Assembly (NCBI GenBank): GCA_045430345.1 | Contig: JAILXT010000004.1 | Coordinates: 310,001-374,000 of the forward strand | Direction of reading: 5' to 3' | DNA: 64,000 nt | Origin: Agarilytica sp045430345 | GTDB taxonomy: Bacteria; Pseudomonadota; Gammaproteobacteria; Pseudomonadales; Cellvibrionaceae | In this document: positions 55,301 through 63,199 of the stretch, in pieces | Numbering within the stretch: position 1 is the first letter of the stretch | Layout of the letters: every line of letters begins with the position of its first letter | The notes under the pieces: generated by a model | What the model was told of the DNA's origin: nothing | Databases searched by the model: none | The model's input: the letters and a program-made list of their open reading frames with translations, nothing else | Program-made: the position numbers and the translations under genes

Positions 55301-55503
55301 AATACCCCAGGCGCGGCGCGGTAGCCAAAATGCAGAAACGCGGCAATAGCGATGCCCGTGGGCGGCCAAACAGGCGAAGTGTTGGACTGCTCGAAAGCCA
55401 GCATGAGCCCTAGCTTGGCGCCAATCGCGTAAACGATAGCAATGCCCAGCCAGAGCGCGATCGTTCTGGGGTTTATTGTCATGGAATGCGCCAGTTTTGG
55501 CAT
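52330..55503 (-). CDS. MASE1-GAF-PAS-GGDEF-EAL c-di-GMP protein
   Basis: 1057 residues. The N-terminal eight or so membrane helices form a MASE1 sensor (about 10-320; NTSPVWPPTGIAIAAFLHFG). A GAF domain (about 340-490), a PAS domain (about 500-610), a GGDEF domain (about 630-790, GRLGGDEF intact) and an EAL domain (about 810-1045) follow. The EAL site is complete: CEALIRWRHP, LELTESAVMEN, DDFGTGYSSL, KIDRSFV and VAEGVETEEQ. The I-site RxxD is lost (NNQE). It probably hydrolyses c-di-GMP, with the GGDEF domain possibly active or regulatory. The start at 55503 has an AAGGA five bases upstream. Its start overlaps a duplicated 14-base inverted repeat. Confidence 0.95.
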   Translation of the reverse strand: MPKLAHSMTINPRTIALWLGIAIVYAIGAKLGLMLAFEQSNTSPVWPPTGIAIAAFLHFGYRAAPGVLLGAFVTNLMTSIPLIVAGSIAIGNTLEAATAFFLVSRLVSRNPFLQAEHILQFTLFVGLSSVISALIGVSSLFLADIIPAAAFKTLLLTWWLGDWVGGVVVTPFLILWFRPFNRELESANFAEAVIFVSITAVVCAVIFTPWFTFGASRSPSSFIFLPLAIWSAYRFLHRGATLFSIAISAIAITGTLKGYGPFIVDSVNSSLLLLQSFMGLLTISVLLLASSVKEKLIATAKLIATKNRLEHHVKARTYDLETSNKALSQESLERKNTIEALHTLLDTTTLGSHEQLVHACIKDLAEMYQTKFAFIGVFTDKSRTRIRTLAVRVGTEFVDNFEYLLKGTPCQDVLNGSLEIINSGAPEQYPDDHMLTQMNIDSYFGAPLVTPAGCTLGVLVVMHDSPIHIHSWSRPVLTLYASRLAVELEKDETEREQQLAEKVFNSSIQCIVITDSDGIVQRANATFEGITGYTAHESIKHSMCLFKKEIDDIDSEEECWRTLTENEYWQGEIWNKKKNGNSFPAWLSVSSIQKKEDNDPSHFVWTFTDISEKKASEEHIFQLAHYDPLTNLFNRTAFQKELDLAIASSLKNQSQLALIYLDLDHFKLINDASGHSAGDMLLKEISKRLQKISNNQEIIGRLGGDEFVLIIPNIKCEEDITNVCEMIIDQLSAPAQLTIGVEVVVTTSLGISRYPQDGPDSHTLMKNADTAMYNAKKSGRNNYQFFTREMNEHAQERLTLENQLRQALKRDEFELFYQPQINVATKQLIGCEALIRWRHPERGLVPPFEFIPIAEETGLIQPIGEWVIDEACRQQCEWKNNNIADIKVGVNISSRQFMSKNLLASIKASMEKSGISPEKLDLELTESAVMENVEDAIITLRALKSMGLSLSIDDFGTGYSSLSYLKQFPIDRLKIDRSFVQDIVTDSDDAAIVTATISLSYNLHMAVVAEGVETEEQIDFLKNKGCLEMQGFYFCKPIPAEEIAPFLQTKDIIHKPA

Positions 55504-55581
55504 TTTTCCTTATTGAACTCCAAATATAGTCAAAAAAGTGAAGTTCAGCCGTAATAGTTTGCCTGGAGCGCCAGTTTTGGC
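55488..55581. repeat. Two copies of a 14-bp inverted repeat around the MASE1-GGDEF-EAL start
   Basis: gcgccagttttggc occurs at 55488-55501 and 55568-55581, both with the same orientation, 80 bases apart. Each contains a gcca/tggc inverted repeat. The first covers the start codon of the c-di-GMP gene, the second lies upstream. Paired operators are possible; the first also encodes its residues 1-5. Confidence 0.55.
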
Positions 55582-55676
55582 GGTCCATATGGCCGGTGTC
55601 TCACTTAAGTGGCCTTGAGGGATGATCGGCCCGATGTGTCATTCAAGCGAGTATTAATCACTTATGGAGAAGGTTA

Positions 55677-56852
55677 ATGACAATAATAATTACCAAGGCA
55701 TTCCCTTCATTTTTCAGCTTATTGATATTTACCGCTGTACTTGCAGGTTGTTCGGGAGATGACAACCGGCCGCCTAGCACATCGACAGTCCCTTATACCT
55801 ATGAGAAACCGCAGTCTGATTCAGATTGGGAAACACGCCATGTTAGCGAGGTGGGGCTAGATAGCGCGGCATTGGAAACGATGATGAGTCGTCAAAATCT
55901 TGAGGCGCTAAATATACAGAGCGTTTTAATTGTTAAGGATAATGCCCTCGTTTTTGAGGAATATTTCAGCGGGGAGGATAGTACTGGCGTTGAAATAGAC
56001 TTTGATAAAGATACTTTACATGAGCAATTTTCTGTCACCAAAAGCATTTCTTCGTTGTTGATGGGGATAGCCATAGAAAACGGGGCCATTGGGAGCCTTG
56101 ATGAATCTCTGTCAGCCTATATGCCCGATCATTCAGCGTATTTTTCGGATCCGCTAAAAGCAAGCATCACCTTGTATGACGTCTTGACTATGCAGGGCGG
56201 GATTGAATGGAACGAACTAAGAGCTTCAAGAGAAACGAGCGCGCTATTTGACATGCTTGGTTCAGAGGACCCTCTGACGTATACACTTTCACAGCCTTCA
56301 ATTGTAGAGCCGGGAACGGTATTTGAATACAGTACCGGTGTAGCAACGCTACTATCTGAAGTGATTAATACGGCTACTGCAAGTTCAGTGGATGTATTTG
56401 CGCAAGAAAATCTGTTTACGCGGTTAAATATTGACAATGCATCGTGGCAGACGCATGAAACGGGTCATATTTTTACGGGAACGGGGTTAAGCCTAAGGCC
56501 ACGTGATATGGCAAAAATCGGGCAGCTTATACTAAATAATGGTGTGCGGGGTGATGAGGCACTTATTTCAGAATCATGGATAAATGAATCTACGTCTCCT
56601 CACCTTGTGTTTCAGGACGTTTATCCTTTTTTTGAATACGCGTACTACTGGTGGAGGAGAGCGTTTTACATTGATGCAAATACCGCGACAACGGTTATCG
56701 TTGCGATGGGGTATGGCGGTCAAATGATTTACGTAATTCCAGAGTTTAGTGCTGTCGTTGTATTTACCGCTGGGAACTTTGACGCGGGTGGAGGTCAAGT
56801 CGTTCACAGCATAATGGAAGCTGATATTGTGCCCAGTTTCGTGTCGCAATAA
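55677..56852 (+). CDS. Serine hydrolase lipoprotein of the beta-lactamase class C fold
   Basis: 391 residues with a lipobox (AVLAGC, Cys25). The penicillin-binding-protein-like fold is shown by Ser119-x-x-Lys122 (SVTK), a Tyr in FEYSTG in the place of YxN, and GYGGQ near the end in the place of the KTG/HxG motif. Enzymes of this kind include esterases, peptidases and 6-aminohexanoate-dimer hydrolases as well as beta-lactamases, so the substrate cannot be named. It would face the periplasm. Convergent with the alpha/beta hydrolase that follows. Confidence 0.9.
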   Translation: MTIIITKAFPSFFSLLIFTAVLAGCSGDDNRPPSTSTVPYTYEKPQSDSDWETRHVSEVGLDSAALETMMSRQNLEALNIQSVLIVKDNALVFEEYFSGEDSTGVEIDFDKDTLHEQFSVTKSISSLLMGIAIENGAIGSLDESLSAYMPDHSAYFSDPLKASITLYDVLTMQGGIEWNELRASRETSALFDMLGSEDPLTYTLSQPSIVEPGTVFEYSTGVATLLSEVINTATASSVDVFAQENLFTRLNIDNASWQTHETGHIFTGTGLSLRPRDMAKIGQLILNNGVRGDEALISESWINESTSPHLVFQDVYPFFEYAYYWWRRAFYIDANTATTVIVAMGYGGQMIYVIPEFSAVVVFTAGNFDAGGGQVVHSIMEADIVPSFVSQ

Positions 56853-56865
56853 CCTGGAATATTGT

Positions 56866-56897
56866 ACGACCACTCCAATTAAATATGGAATGGTCGT
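56866..56897. terminator. Hairpin between convergent hydrolase genes
   Basis: acgaccactcca (56866-56877) and tggaatggtcgt (56886-56897) pair with one mismatch around eight bases. No T-run follows, so it is a possible bidirectional terminator or RNA end structure. Confidence 0.55.
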
Positions 56898-56912
56898 GTA
56901 TAGAGCTTGAGC

Positions 56913-57869
56913 TTATGAGCGCCCGTCAAAGTGCTCAAGTAGTAATTCGGTTACTTCTGCCGGGCGAGTTTCTGGAATGGAGTGGCTAGCGCCCTCGAGT
57001 ATTTCAAACGTGTATTCACCTTGAACAAAGTCTCCGGTTGCTTCAGCAGCGTCAATCCCAGTGTAAAGATCCTTGTCCCCCCAGATGTATAGTGTTGGAA
57101 CAGTAATATCGGGGAGTGCGTAGGTCCACTGCCACTCAGATGCATGATACCAATTAAGGGCTGCGTCTAGAGTCGCTTCATTCGCTACTTTTTCTAAGTA
57201 TAAATCGATTAAATCTAGATCCGTGTCCGCGTAAAAAGGGAGCAACAACGCGTTATTGTTCGCCAGTAATTCAGACTCGTAGCCCTCAATGTTCAATGCT
57301 TGTGCGTAAACAATTCTTTCTGTTTGATCGGATTCAGGGTTAGTAAGTGCTTGGATTAAAGCTTTTACGTGGGACGTAGAAATGGAGGTGATCGAAAGGA
57401 GTTTATCAGGGTGCAAAGCCCCGGCAGCCCAAGCGACGCGACCGCCATGATCATGGCCGACAAGGTGAAAGTTCTCCAGTTCTAGGCTATTTGCTATATC
57501 GATAATATCTTGTGTTAAAAACTGTAGATGATATTGCTCTATTTCTGTCGGGCGAGCACCGGGTGAATAGCCACGCTGATCTGGCGCAATAGCGTAATAG
57601 CCTTCACGTCCAAGATTGGAAAGAATTTCACGATACTGGTCTGATGTTGTGGGGAATCCGTGTAAAAGTATAACGGGTGTACCCGTTTCTGGGCCTGCGG
57701 TTAGCGCATCGAATACGAAGCGATTCGTATTAACTTCAACGGCACTTATTTTTGCCCATTCCGCACGTTGTTCTTCGGTAATTTGCGTTGATTTATCGTC
57801 ATCACCGCCACAGGAAATGATAAATATGGAATAAAGTACTGCCGTTAACCTGATGCGTAGCATGTGCAT
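56913..57869 (-). CDS. Alpha/beta hydrolase lipoprotein with Asp nucleophile
   Basis: 318 residues, lipobox in SIFIISC. The alpha/beta hydrolase fold shows the oxyanion motif LLHGFPTTSDQYR, the nucleophile elbow VGHDHGGR with Asp, a possible acid Asp in YIWGDKDLYTG and the catalytic His in GASHSIPETRP. An Asp nucleophile is the mark of epoxide hydrolases and haloalkane dehalogenases; the HGFP and the lack of a haloalkane-type Trp after the nucleophile favour epoxide-hydrolase-like activity. It would act in the periplasm or at the membrane surface, which is unusual for this group. Substrate unknown. Confidence 0.88.
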   Translation of the reverse strand: MHMLRIRLTAVLYSIFIISCGGDDDKSTQITEEQRAEWAKISAVEVNTNRFVFDALTAGPETGTPVILLHGFPTTSDQYREILSNLGREGYYAIAPDQRGYSPGARPTEIEQYHLQFLTQDIIDIANSLELENFHLVGHDHGGRVAWAAGALHPDKLLSITSISTSHVKALIQALTNPESDQTERIVYAQALNIEGYESELLANNNALLLPFYADTDLDLIDLYLEKVANEATLDAALNWYHASEWQWTYALPDITVPTLYIWGDKDLYTGIDAAEATGDFVQGEYTFEILEGASHSIPETRPAEVTELLLEHFDGRS

Positions 57870-57982
57870 ATTCCGTTGTTTGTTATTGGTCCAAGTACCA
57901 AATGAAACACAACAGAAGATGTTTCCCTCAATGACGCATTGTTTATAGGCCTTGAGGGAGGGATTAGCTGGCTATGACGGTC

Positions 57983-58798
57983 TTAGCTAGCATTGCTTGG
58001 CACATGCCCCAAATGCTTTTGAACAGTCTTTAGTAGGGGTTTAAATACTTTGGGGCTAGCGGCAACAATATGGCCGCTCTTAAGAAAGTCGCTCCCGCCG
58101 TTAAAGTCGGAAGTGAGGGCGCCGGATTCTTTTAGTAATAAACAGCCCGCCGCAATATCCCAGGCTTTTAAATTCATTTCCCAAAAACCATCAAAGCGGC
58201 CTGCCGCGACGTAAGCTAGATCTAGCGCTGCTGAGCCTGGGCGTCTTATTCCTGCAGTCTCGCTAGCGATATCTTTCAAGCAGTCCATGTAGGGTTCGAT
58301 GTGGTCAAGCGCAAAGCCATTGAAGGGAATGCCTGTACCAATGAGTGCGCCATCCATACCTTTTCGGTTGCTGACGCGCATTCTTCGGCCATTTACGGTC
58401 GCGCCCTTGCCGCGTGTTGCGCAAAACTCTTCACGCTTCATGGGGTCAACGATGACCGCATGTTCAAGTTGGCCCTTATATAGGCATGCGACGGAGACAG
58501 CAAAGTGAGGGATCCCATGCAAAAAGTTGGTTGTGCCATCTAAGGGGTCGATGATCCATTCATAGTCTGCGTCGGGGTTGCCTCTCGTCCCGCCTTCTTC
58601 GCCCGTAAATTTATGATCGGGGTAGGCTTTATTTAGGTGGTAAATCACTTCTTCTTCCGCTTTGCGGTCCACTTCGCTCACAAAGTCGTTACGACCTTTC
58701 TCTTCTACTTCAACGAGATCCAGCCTTTCAAAAGCACTTTCTATAACTTCACCGGCTTTACGAGCGGCTTTTAGGGCGATGGTGAGCATGGGTTGCAT
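57983..58798 (-). CDS. suhB: Inositol-1-monophosphatase family protein SuhB
   Basis: 271 residues. Mg-dependent phosphatase fold with the metal-site motifs GEEGG, WIIDPLDGTTNFLHG and WDIAAGCLLLKESGA. In E. coli SuhB also takes part in rRNA transcription antitermination, which may be its main role. Divergent from trmJ, as in many Gammaproteobacteria. Confidence 0.96.
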   Translation of the reverse strand: MQPMLTIALKAARKAGEVIESAFERLDLVEVEEKGRNDFVSEVDRKAEEEVIYHLNKAYPDHKFTGEEGGTRGNPDADYEWIIDPLDGTTNFLHGIPHFAVSVACLYKGQLEHAVIVDPMKREEFCATRGKGATVNGRRMRVSNRKGMDGALIGTGIPFNGFALDHIEPYMDCLKDIASETAGIRRPGSAALDLAYVAAGRFDGFWEMNLKAWDIAAGCLLLKESGALTSDFNGGSDFLKSGHIVAASPKVFKPLLKTVQKHLGHVPSNAS

Positions 58799-58833
58799 GG
58801 CTAAATCTCTTGTAGGACACGAAAAGGGCGGCG

Positions 58834-58842
58834 ATTATAGCA
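58834..58842 (-). promoter_or_regulatory. Extended -10 promoter of suhB
   Basis: On the minus strand, TGCTATAAT forms a TGn-TATAAT extended -10 about 36 bases before the suhB start. There is no matching -35, as is usual for this class. Confidence 0.6.
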
Positions 58843-58948
58843 ACAAATACGCACTGGGGGGACGCTAATCTGGCCTTCTCAGCCAGTACCCGAAAGGGGT
58901 GATCTTTTGGTATAGTGCCGCGCTTTTGATCAACTAGAGAATGAGACG

Positions 58949-59725
58949 ATGAAAGAGCGTTTAGGTAAGGTCCATATGGTGATGGTAAATACCACGCATC
59001 CAGGGAATATCGGTGCTGCCGCTCGAGCGATAAAAAACATGGGCTTATCGTCCTTAATCTTGGTTGACCCCAAAGAGTTCCCGTCGCCCAAAGCGGTATG
59101 GCGCGCAGCAGGGGCTGTGGACGTATTGGATAATGTGCGCGTGGTGTCTACGCTCGATGAGGCGATTGCTGATTGTGGCCTTGTGATCGGGACCAGTGCC
59201 CGTGAGCGGCGTATCCCTTGGCCTTTGCTCACGCCACGAGAGTGCGGTGACAAAGCCTGGGCCGAGACAGAGGGGCATGATGTTGCCATCGTCTTTGGAA
59301 GAGAAGATCGGGGGCTGACCAATGAAGAATTACATAAATGTCATTTTCACGTGCATATTCCCGCAAATGAGGCGTATTCCTCTCTAAATATATCAGCGGC
59401 AATGCAAGTGATCGCCTACGAAATTCGTATGTCGTATTTGACTGCAGAAGCGGGTAAGGCCCCTCATTTTGATGACTGGGACATGCCACCCGCCAAAACG
59501 AACGAGATGGAACTTTACTTTACGCATATGGAAGAGACATTGGAGAAGCTCGGTTTTTACGACCCCAAAAACCCCCGTCAAACGATGACGCGTATTCGAC
59601 GGATGTTTAATCGTGTTCGGATGGATGAGATGGAGTTAAACATTATGCGCGGCCTGCTCACCTCCATTCAGAACTACATTTTCCGCACTGACAAGAAGCT
59701 CGAATCTTCCGAAAACGAAAAATAG
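58949..59725 (+). CDS. trmJ: tRNA (cytidine/uridine-32 2'-O) methyltransferase
   Basis: 258 residues. SPOUT methyltransferase that modifies position 32 of several tRNAs. Knotted-fold signatures: VMVNTTHPGNIGAAARAI, AIVFGREDRGLTNEEL and IPANEAYSSLNISAAMQ. The extra C-terminal helix region (MRRMFNRVRMDEMEL) is typical of TrmJ. It lies just before iscR, the usual order. Confidence 0.97.
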   Translation: MKERLGKVHMVMVNTTHPGNIGAAARAIKNMGLSSLILVDPKEFPSPKAVWRAAGAVDVLDNVRVVSTLDEAIADCGLVIGTSARERRIPWPLLTPRECGDKAWAETEGHDVAIVFGREDRGLTNEELHKCHFHVHIPANEAYSSLNISAAMQVIAYEIRMSYLTAEAGKAPHFDDWDMPPAKTNEMELYFTHMEETLEKLGFYDPKNPRQTMTRIRRMFNRVRMDEMELNIMRGLLTSIQNYIFRTDKKLESSENEK

Positions 59726-59750
59726 TCAGCCAAGTAATAACCCAGTATAA

Positions 59751-59786
59751 TAGTCGGGTATATACTTGACTTGATTACTAGGTTTT
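59751..59786 (+). promoter_or_regulatory. Probable IscR operator upstream of iscR
   Basis: ATACTTGACT at 59762-59771, with weaker similarity onward to 59786, fits the 5' half of the type 1 IscR site (ATASYYGACT). An additional half-site, TAGTCGGGTAT (59751-59761), exactly fits the other half-consensus. Both overlap the -35 region of the iscR promoter, consistent with autorepression by holo-IscR. Confidence 0.7.
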
Positions 59787-59794
59787 AGAATAAT
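59766..59794 (+). promoter_or_regulatory. Sigma-70 promoter of iscR
   Basis: TTGACT (59766-59771) and AATAAT (59789-59794) are 17 bases apart, about 28 bases before the iscR start. Confidence 0.65.
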
Positions 59795-59821
59795 GCCCCC
59801 AACATTAGTAGGTGATAGATT

Positions 59822-60322
59822 ATGCGCTTAACCACCAAAGGCCGTTATGCGGTGACAGCGATGCTTGATTTGGCGCTTCATGCGAACACTGGGCCGGTGA
59901 GTTTGGCAGATATATCCAAGCGCCAAGAAATCTCCCTTTCCTATTTAGAACAGTTATTCGCGAAATTAAGGCAAAATGCCTTGGTGCGCAGTATTCGTGG
60001 CCCAGGCGGTGGTTACCGTTTGAATCGGGATGCGGGTGAAGTTTTTGTGGCAGAAATTATAGATGCCGTGAATGAGTCGATTGACGCTACCAGCTGCGGT
60101 GGTCAGGGTGATTGCCAGCAGGGTGATGTGTGTTTAACCCATTACTTATGGTCTGACCTTAGTGAGCAAATTCATAAGTTTCTAAGCGGTATTAGCTTGG
60201 GCAGTTTGGTTGAGCGGCATGACGTTCAGCGTGTTGCCCATCGTCAAGATCAAAAAGAAAAAACGGGTGAGACTGCGCTGGCAGATATAGAGAGTGTGAT
60301 CACCTCCAGTAAGCTCGGGTAA
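59822..60322 (+). CDS. iscR: Fe-S cluster-sensing regulator IscR
   Basis: 166 residues. Rrf2-type winged helix at the N-terminus (MRLTTKGRYAVTAMLDLALH; LSYLEQLFAKLR; VRSIRGPGGGYRL) and three cluster ligands, Cys92, Cys98 and Cys104, with His107, at the same numbers as in E. coli. Holo-IscR represses its own operon; apo-IscR activates SUF. Followed 15 bases later by the cysteine desulfurase gene. Confidence 0.97.
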   Translation: MRLTTKGRYAVTAMLDLALHANTGPVSLADISKRQEISLSYLEQLFAKLRQNALVRSIRGPGGGYRLNRDAGEVFVAEIIDAVNESIDATSCGGQGDCQQGDVCLTHYLWSDLSEQIHKFLSGISLGSLVERHDVQRVAHRQDQKEKTGETALADIESVITSSKLG

Positions 60323-60337
60323 CGTGGTTTTTTGACG

Positions 60338-61534
60338 ATGAAGCCCCCTTTGTATCTAGATTACGCCGCGACAACTCCTGTGGATCCACGTGTCGCAAAG
60401 GCGATGAGTCAATGTCTAACGCTCGAGGGTAATTTTGGAAACCCAGCTTCTCGCTCCCACGTGTATGGTTGGCGGGCGGAAGAGGCGGTTGAGGATGCGC
60501 GTGGCGCGTTAGCTGACCTTATCTCTGCGGACCCTCGTGAAATTGTGTGGACGAGCGGTGCAACGGAATCAAATAATCTAGCCATAAAAGGTGCTTTACT
60601 CCGTAAGTTGGTTGGTCAGAAGCCGGATTCACCCTCCGAAGTTCGGCATATTGTTACGTCGAAGACTGAGCATAAGGCCGTACTCGATACTTGTGCTTTT
60701 ATGGAGACACAGGGGTATGAGGTTACTTATATCACGCCTCCCCCAAATGGCGTTGTGACAAAAACGCAGTTAGAAGCAGCCTTAAGGACCGATACTGCGC
60801 TCGTGTCGCTTATGCATGTGAATAACGAGATTGGTGTTATTCATGAGATAGAAAAAATTGGGACGCTTTGTCGAGAGAGAGGAATCCTCTTCCACGTCGA
60901 TGCAGCACAGAGTCTTGGCAAAGTGCCTGTAGATGTTCGTGTTTTGAATGTCGATTTACTGTCTCTTTCTGCGCATAAAATGTATGGGCCAAAAGGGATC
61001 GGTGCTTTGTATGTGCGTCGTGACCCTAAAGTGAATATAGATGCTCAGATTCACGGTGGTGGGCATGAAAGGGGAATGCGTTCAGGGACCTTGCCGACGC
61101 ATCAAATCGTTGGTCTAGGTGAAGCAGCTAAAATTGCGCAACAAGAAATGGCAGAAGAATCGAAGCGTTTACTGGCCTACCGTGAACGCTTTCTTGATTT
61201 GTTGACGGAGCTTCCCGATATTCATCTTAATGGTGATTTGAGCCAGCGTGTGGCTGGAAACGTGAATATCAGTTTTGCCGGTGTAGAGGGTGAAAACTTA
61301 TTGATGTCATTGCGCGAGTTGGCATTATCGACTGGCTCGGCGTGTACGTCGGTAAGTGTTGACCCGTCTTATGTATTAACGGCTCTCGGTTTGAATCGCG
61401 AGCTAGCATCAAGCGCCTTGCGTATTTGTTTTGGGCGTTTCACTAAAGCGGATGATGTTGATTTCGCTGCAGAAAAAATTATTGCCGCAGTTAAGAGTCT
61501 GCGTTCAACACGAGCCGGCAGCTGTACCGCCTAG
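60338..61534 (+). CDS. iscS: Cysteine desulfurase, IscS type
   Basis: 398 residues. Pyridoxal-phosphate enzyme that moves sulfur from cysteine to a scaffold. Lys214 (SAHKMYGPKG) binds the cofactor and Cys336 (TGSACTS) is the active thiol. The class I motif and long Cys loop mark it as IscS rather than SufS. I chose the ATG at 60338; the frame starts two codons earlier at a TTG. It lies directly between iscR and sufB, so an IscS-type desulfurase serves or accompanies a SUF scaffold here. Confidence 0.93.
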   Translation: MKPPLYLDYAATTPVDPRVAKAMSQCLTLEGNFGNPASRSHVYGWRAEEAVEDARGALADLISADPREIVWTSGATESNNLAIKGALLRKLVGQKPDSPSEVRHIVTSKTEHKAVLDTCAFMETQGYEVTYITPPPNGVVTKTQLEAALRTDTALVSLMHVNNEIGVIHEIEKIGTLCRERGILFHVDAAQSLGKVPVDVRVLNVDLLSLSAHKMYGPKGIGALYVRRDPKVNIDAQIHGGGHERGMRSGTLPTHQIVGLGEAAKIAQQEMAEESKRLLAYRERFLDLLTELPDIHLNGDLSQRVAGNVNISFAGVEGENLLMSLRELALSTGSACTSVSVDPSYVLTALGLNRELASSALRICFGRFTKADDVDFAAEKIIAAVKSLRSTRAGSCTA

Positions 61535-61567
61535 CACGTACTTACGTTAATTTGAGTTAAAGATAGT

Positions 61568-63007
61568 ATGTCTCAAGAACACATAGACGACCTGATTACT
61601 AAAGACTATGCCGCAGGGTTTGTGACGGATATAGAATCCGATACCATTGCGCCAGGTCTTAGTGAAGAGGTCGTAACGTTTATTTCCAATAAAAAAGGCG
61701 AGCCCCAGTGGATGCTGGATTGGCGTTTAAAAGCTTTTGCCGCATGGAAAGAAATGAAAGAGCCTGATTGGGCTCACGTGAATTATCCTGAAATTGACTT
61801 CAATGCAATTTCATATTACTCCGCACCGAAAAGCATGGAGGACAAACCTAAAAGCTTGGATGAAGTCGATCCAGAGCTGATCGAAACATACAATAAATTG
61901 GGAATCCCACTACATGAGCAAGAGATGCTCGCTGGAGTGGCGGTGGACGCCGTATTTGATTCTGTTTCTGTTGCCACTACGTTTCGTAAAAAGCTAAAAG
62001 ATGCCGGCGTTATTTTTTGCCCAATTTCTGAGGCTGTGCATGAATACCCTGAGCTTATAAAGAAATACCTCGGTAGCGTTGTGCCACAAAAAGACAATTA
62101 CTATGCGGCGTTGAATTGTGCTGTTTTTAGTGATGGTTCTTTTGTCTATATTCCTAAAGGCGTGCGTTGCCCCATGGAGTTGTCGACATATTTTCGTATT
62201 AACGAGTCGAATACAGGGCAGTTTGAACGCACTTTAATCATCGCAGAAGAAGGTAGCCACGTTAGTTATTTGGAAGGCTGTACGGCGCCCATGCGCGACG
62301 AGAATCAGTTGCACGCGGCAGTCGTTGAATTGGTAGCGTTGGACAATGCAAAAATAAAATATTCCACGGTACAAAACTGGTACCCCGGTGATGCGGAAGG
62401 TAAAGGTGGGATATACAATTTTGTAACTAAGCGTGGTGTGTGTCATACCAATGCACATATTTCTTGGACTCAGGTTGAAACCGGGTCAGCGGTTACCTGG
62501 AAATACCCGAGCTGTATTTTAAAGGGCGACAATAGTGTCGGTGAATTTTATTCTGTGGCGCTGACGAATAATTATCAGCAAGCGGATACGGGCACCAAGA
62601 TGATTCATCTTGGAAAAAATACGACGTCGACGATTATTTCTAAGGGTATTTCTGCGGGTAAGAGTTCCAACGCTTATCGTGGTTTAGTGCGTATGAATCC
62701 TGGTGCGGAAGGTGCGCGTAATTATACGCAGTGCGATTCCCTATTGATTGGTGATACATGTGCGGCGCATACCTTCCCTTATATTGAAAGTAAGAATCCT
62801 TCAGCGGTGGTTGAACATGAGGCTACAACGTCGAAGGTAAGCGATGATCAGTTGTATTTGTGTTTGCAGCGAGGTATTGACACTGAGAAAGCTATTTCCA
62901 TGATTGTGAATGGTTTTTGTAAAGAAGTATTTAAAGAGTTGCCGATGGAGTTTGCGGTCGAGGCTGGAAAGCTTCTGGAAGTAAGTCTTGAGGGTAGTGT
63001 TGGCTAA
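61568..63007 (+). CDS. sufB: Fe-S assembly scaffold SufB
   Basis: 479 residues. Core of the SufBC2D complex, where Fe-S clusters are built. Signatures: YAALNCAVFSDGSFVYIPKG, GVRCPMELSTYFRINE, SYLEGCTAPM with the essential Cys, and NSVGEFYSVALTNNYQQADT. No defects. 34 bases after the desulfurase gene. Confidence 0.97.
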   Translation: MSQEHIDDLITKDYAAGFVTDIESDTIAPGLSEEVVTFISNKKGEPQWMLDWRLKAFAAWKEMKEPDWAHVNYPEIDFNAISYYSAPKSMEDKPKSLDEVDPELIETYNKLGIPLHEQEMLAGVAVDAVFDSVSVATTFRKKLKDAGVIFCPISEAVHEYPELIKKYLGSVVPQKDNYYAALNCAVFSDGSFVYIPKGVRCPMELSTYFRINESNTGQFERTLIIAEEGSHVSYLEGCTAPMRDENQLHAAVVELVALDNAKIKYSTVQNWYPGDAEGKGGIYNFVTKRGVCHTNAHISWTQVETGSAVTWKYPSCILKGDNSVGEFYSVALTNNYQQADTGTKMIHLGKNTTSTIISKGISAGKSSNAYRGLVRMNPGAEGARNYTQCDSLLIGDTCAAHTFPYIESKNPSAVVEHEATTSKVSDDQLYLCLQRGIDTEKAISMIVNGFCKEVFKELPMEFAVEAGKLLEVSLEGSVG

Positions 63008-63024
63008 CTTATATTGCATGACGA

Positions 63025-63131
63025 GAATTCCCTCGGAAAACTTTTTTCTGACGCGCCGTAAACTCATCCGTGAGGGCTCAACTGTAGCATCCATGCTACA
63101 GATGGTCATAAAAAGCTTCCCGAGGGAATTT
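63025..63131. repeat. Palindromic repeat element between sufB and sufC
   Basis: Terminal inverted repeats aattccctcgg (63026-63036) and ccgagggaatt (63120-63130), extended by A/T runs, bracket about 83 bases. Inside is a perfect 9-bp hairpin, ctgtagcat/atgctacag (63082-63090, 63093-63101). This matches the look of dispersed MITE-like repeats with a CATGGATG-type core common in Gammaproteobacteria, by memory only. It may slow or attenuate transcription between the two genes. Confidence 0.65.
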
Positions 63132-63199
63132 GCTAAGTGCTATGACGAATCTGCGTACGAGAATTGAGCGCAACGATATAAAAGTGGAGAAAATTTTTA

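Noticed and set aside
55109..55588. Minus-strand open frame of 159 codons overlapping the MASE1 protein
   Set aside because: It is a frame shadow of the MASE1 gene with no ribosome binding site and no domain.
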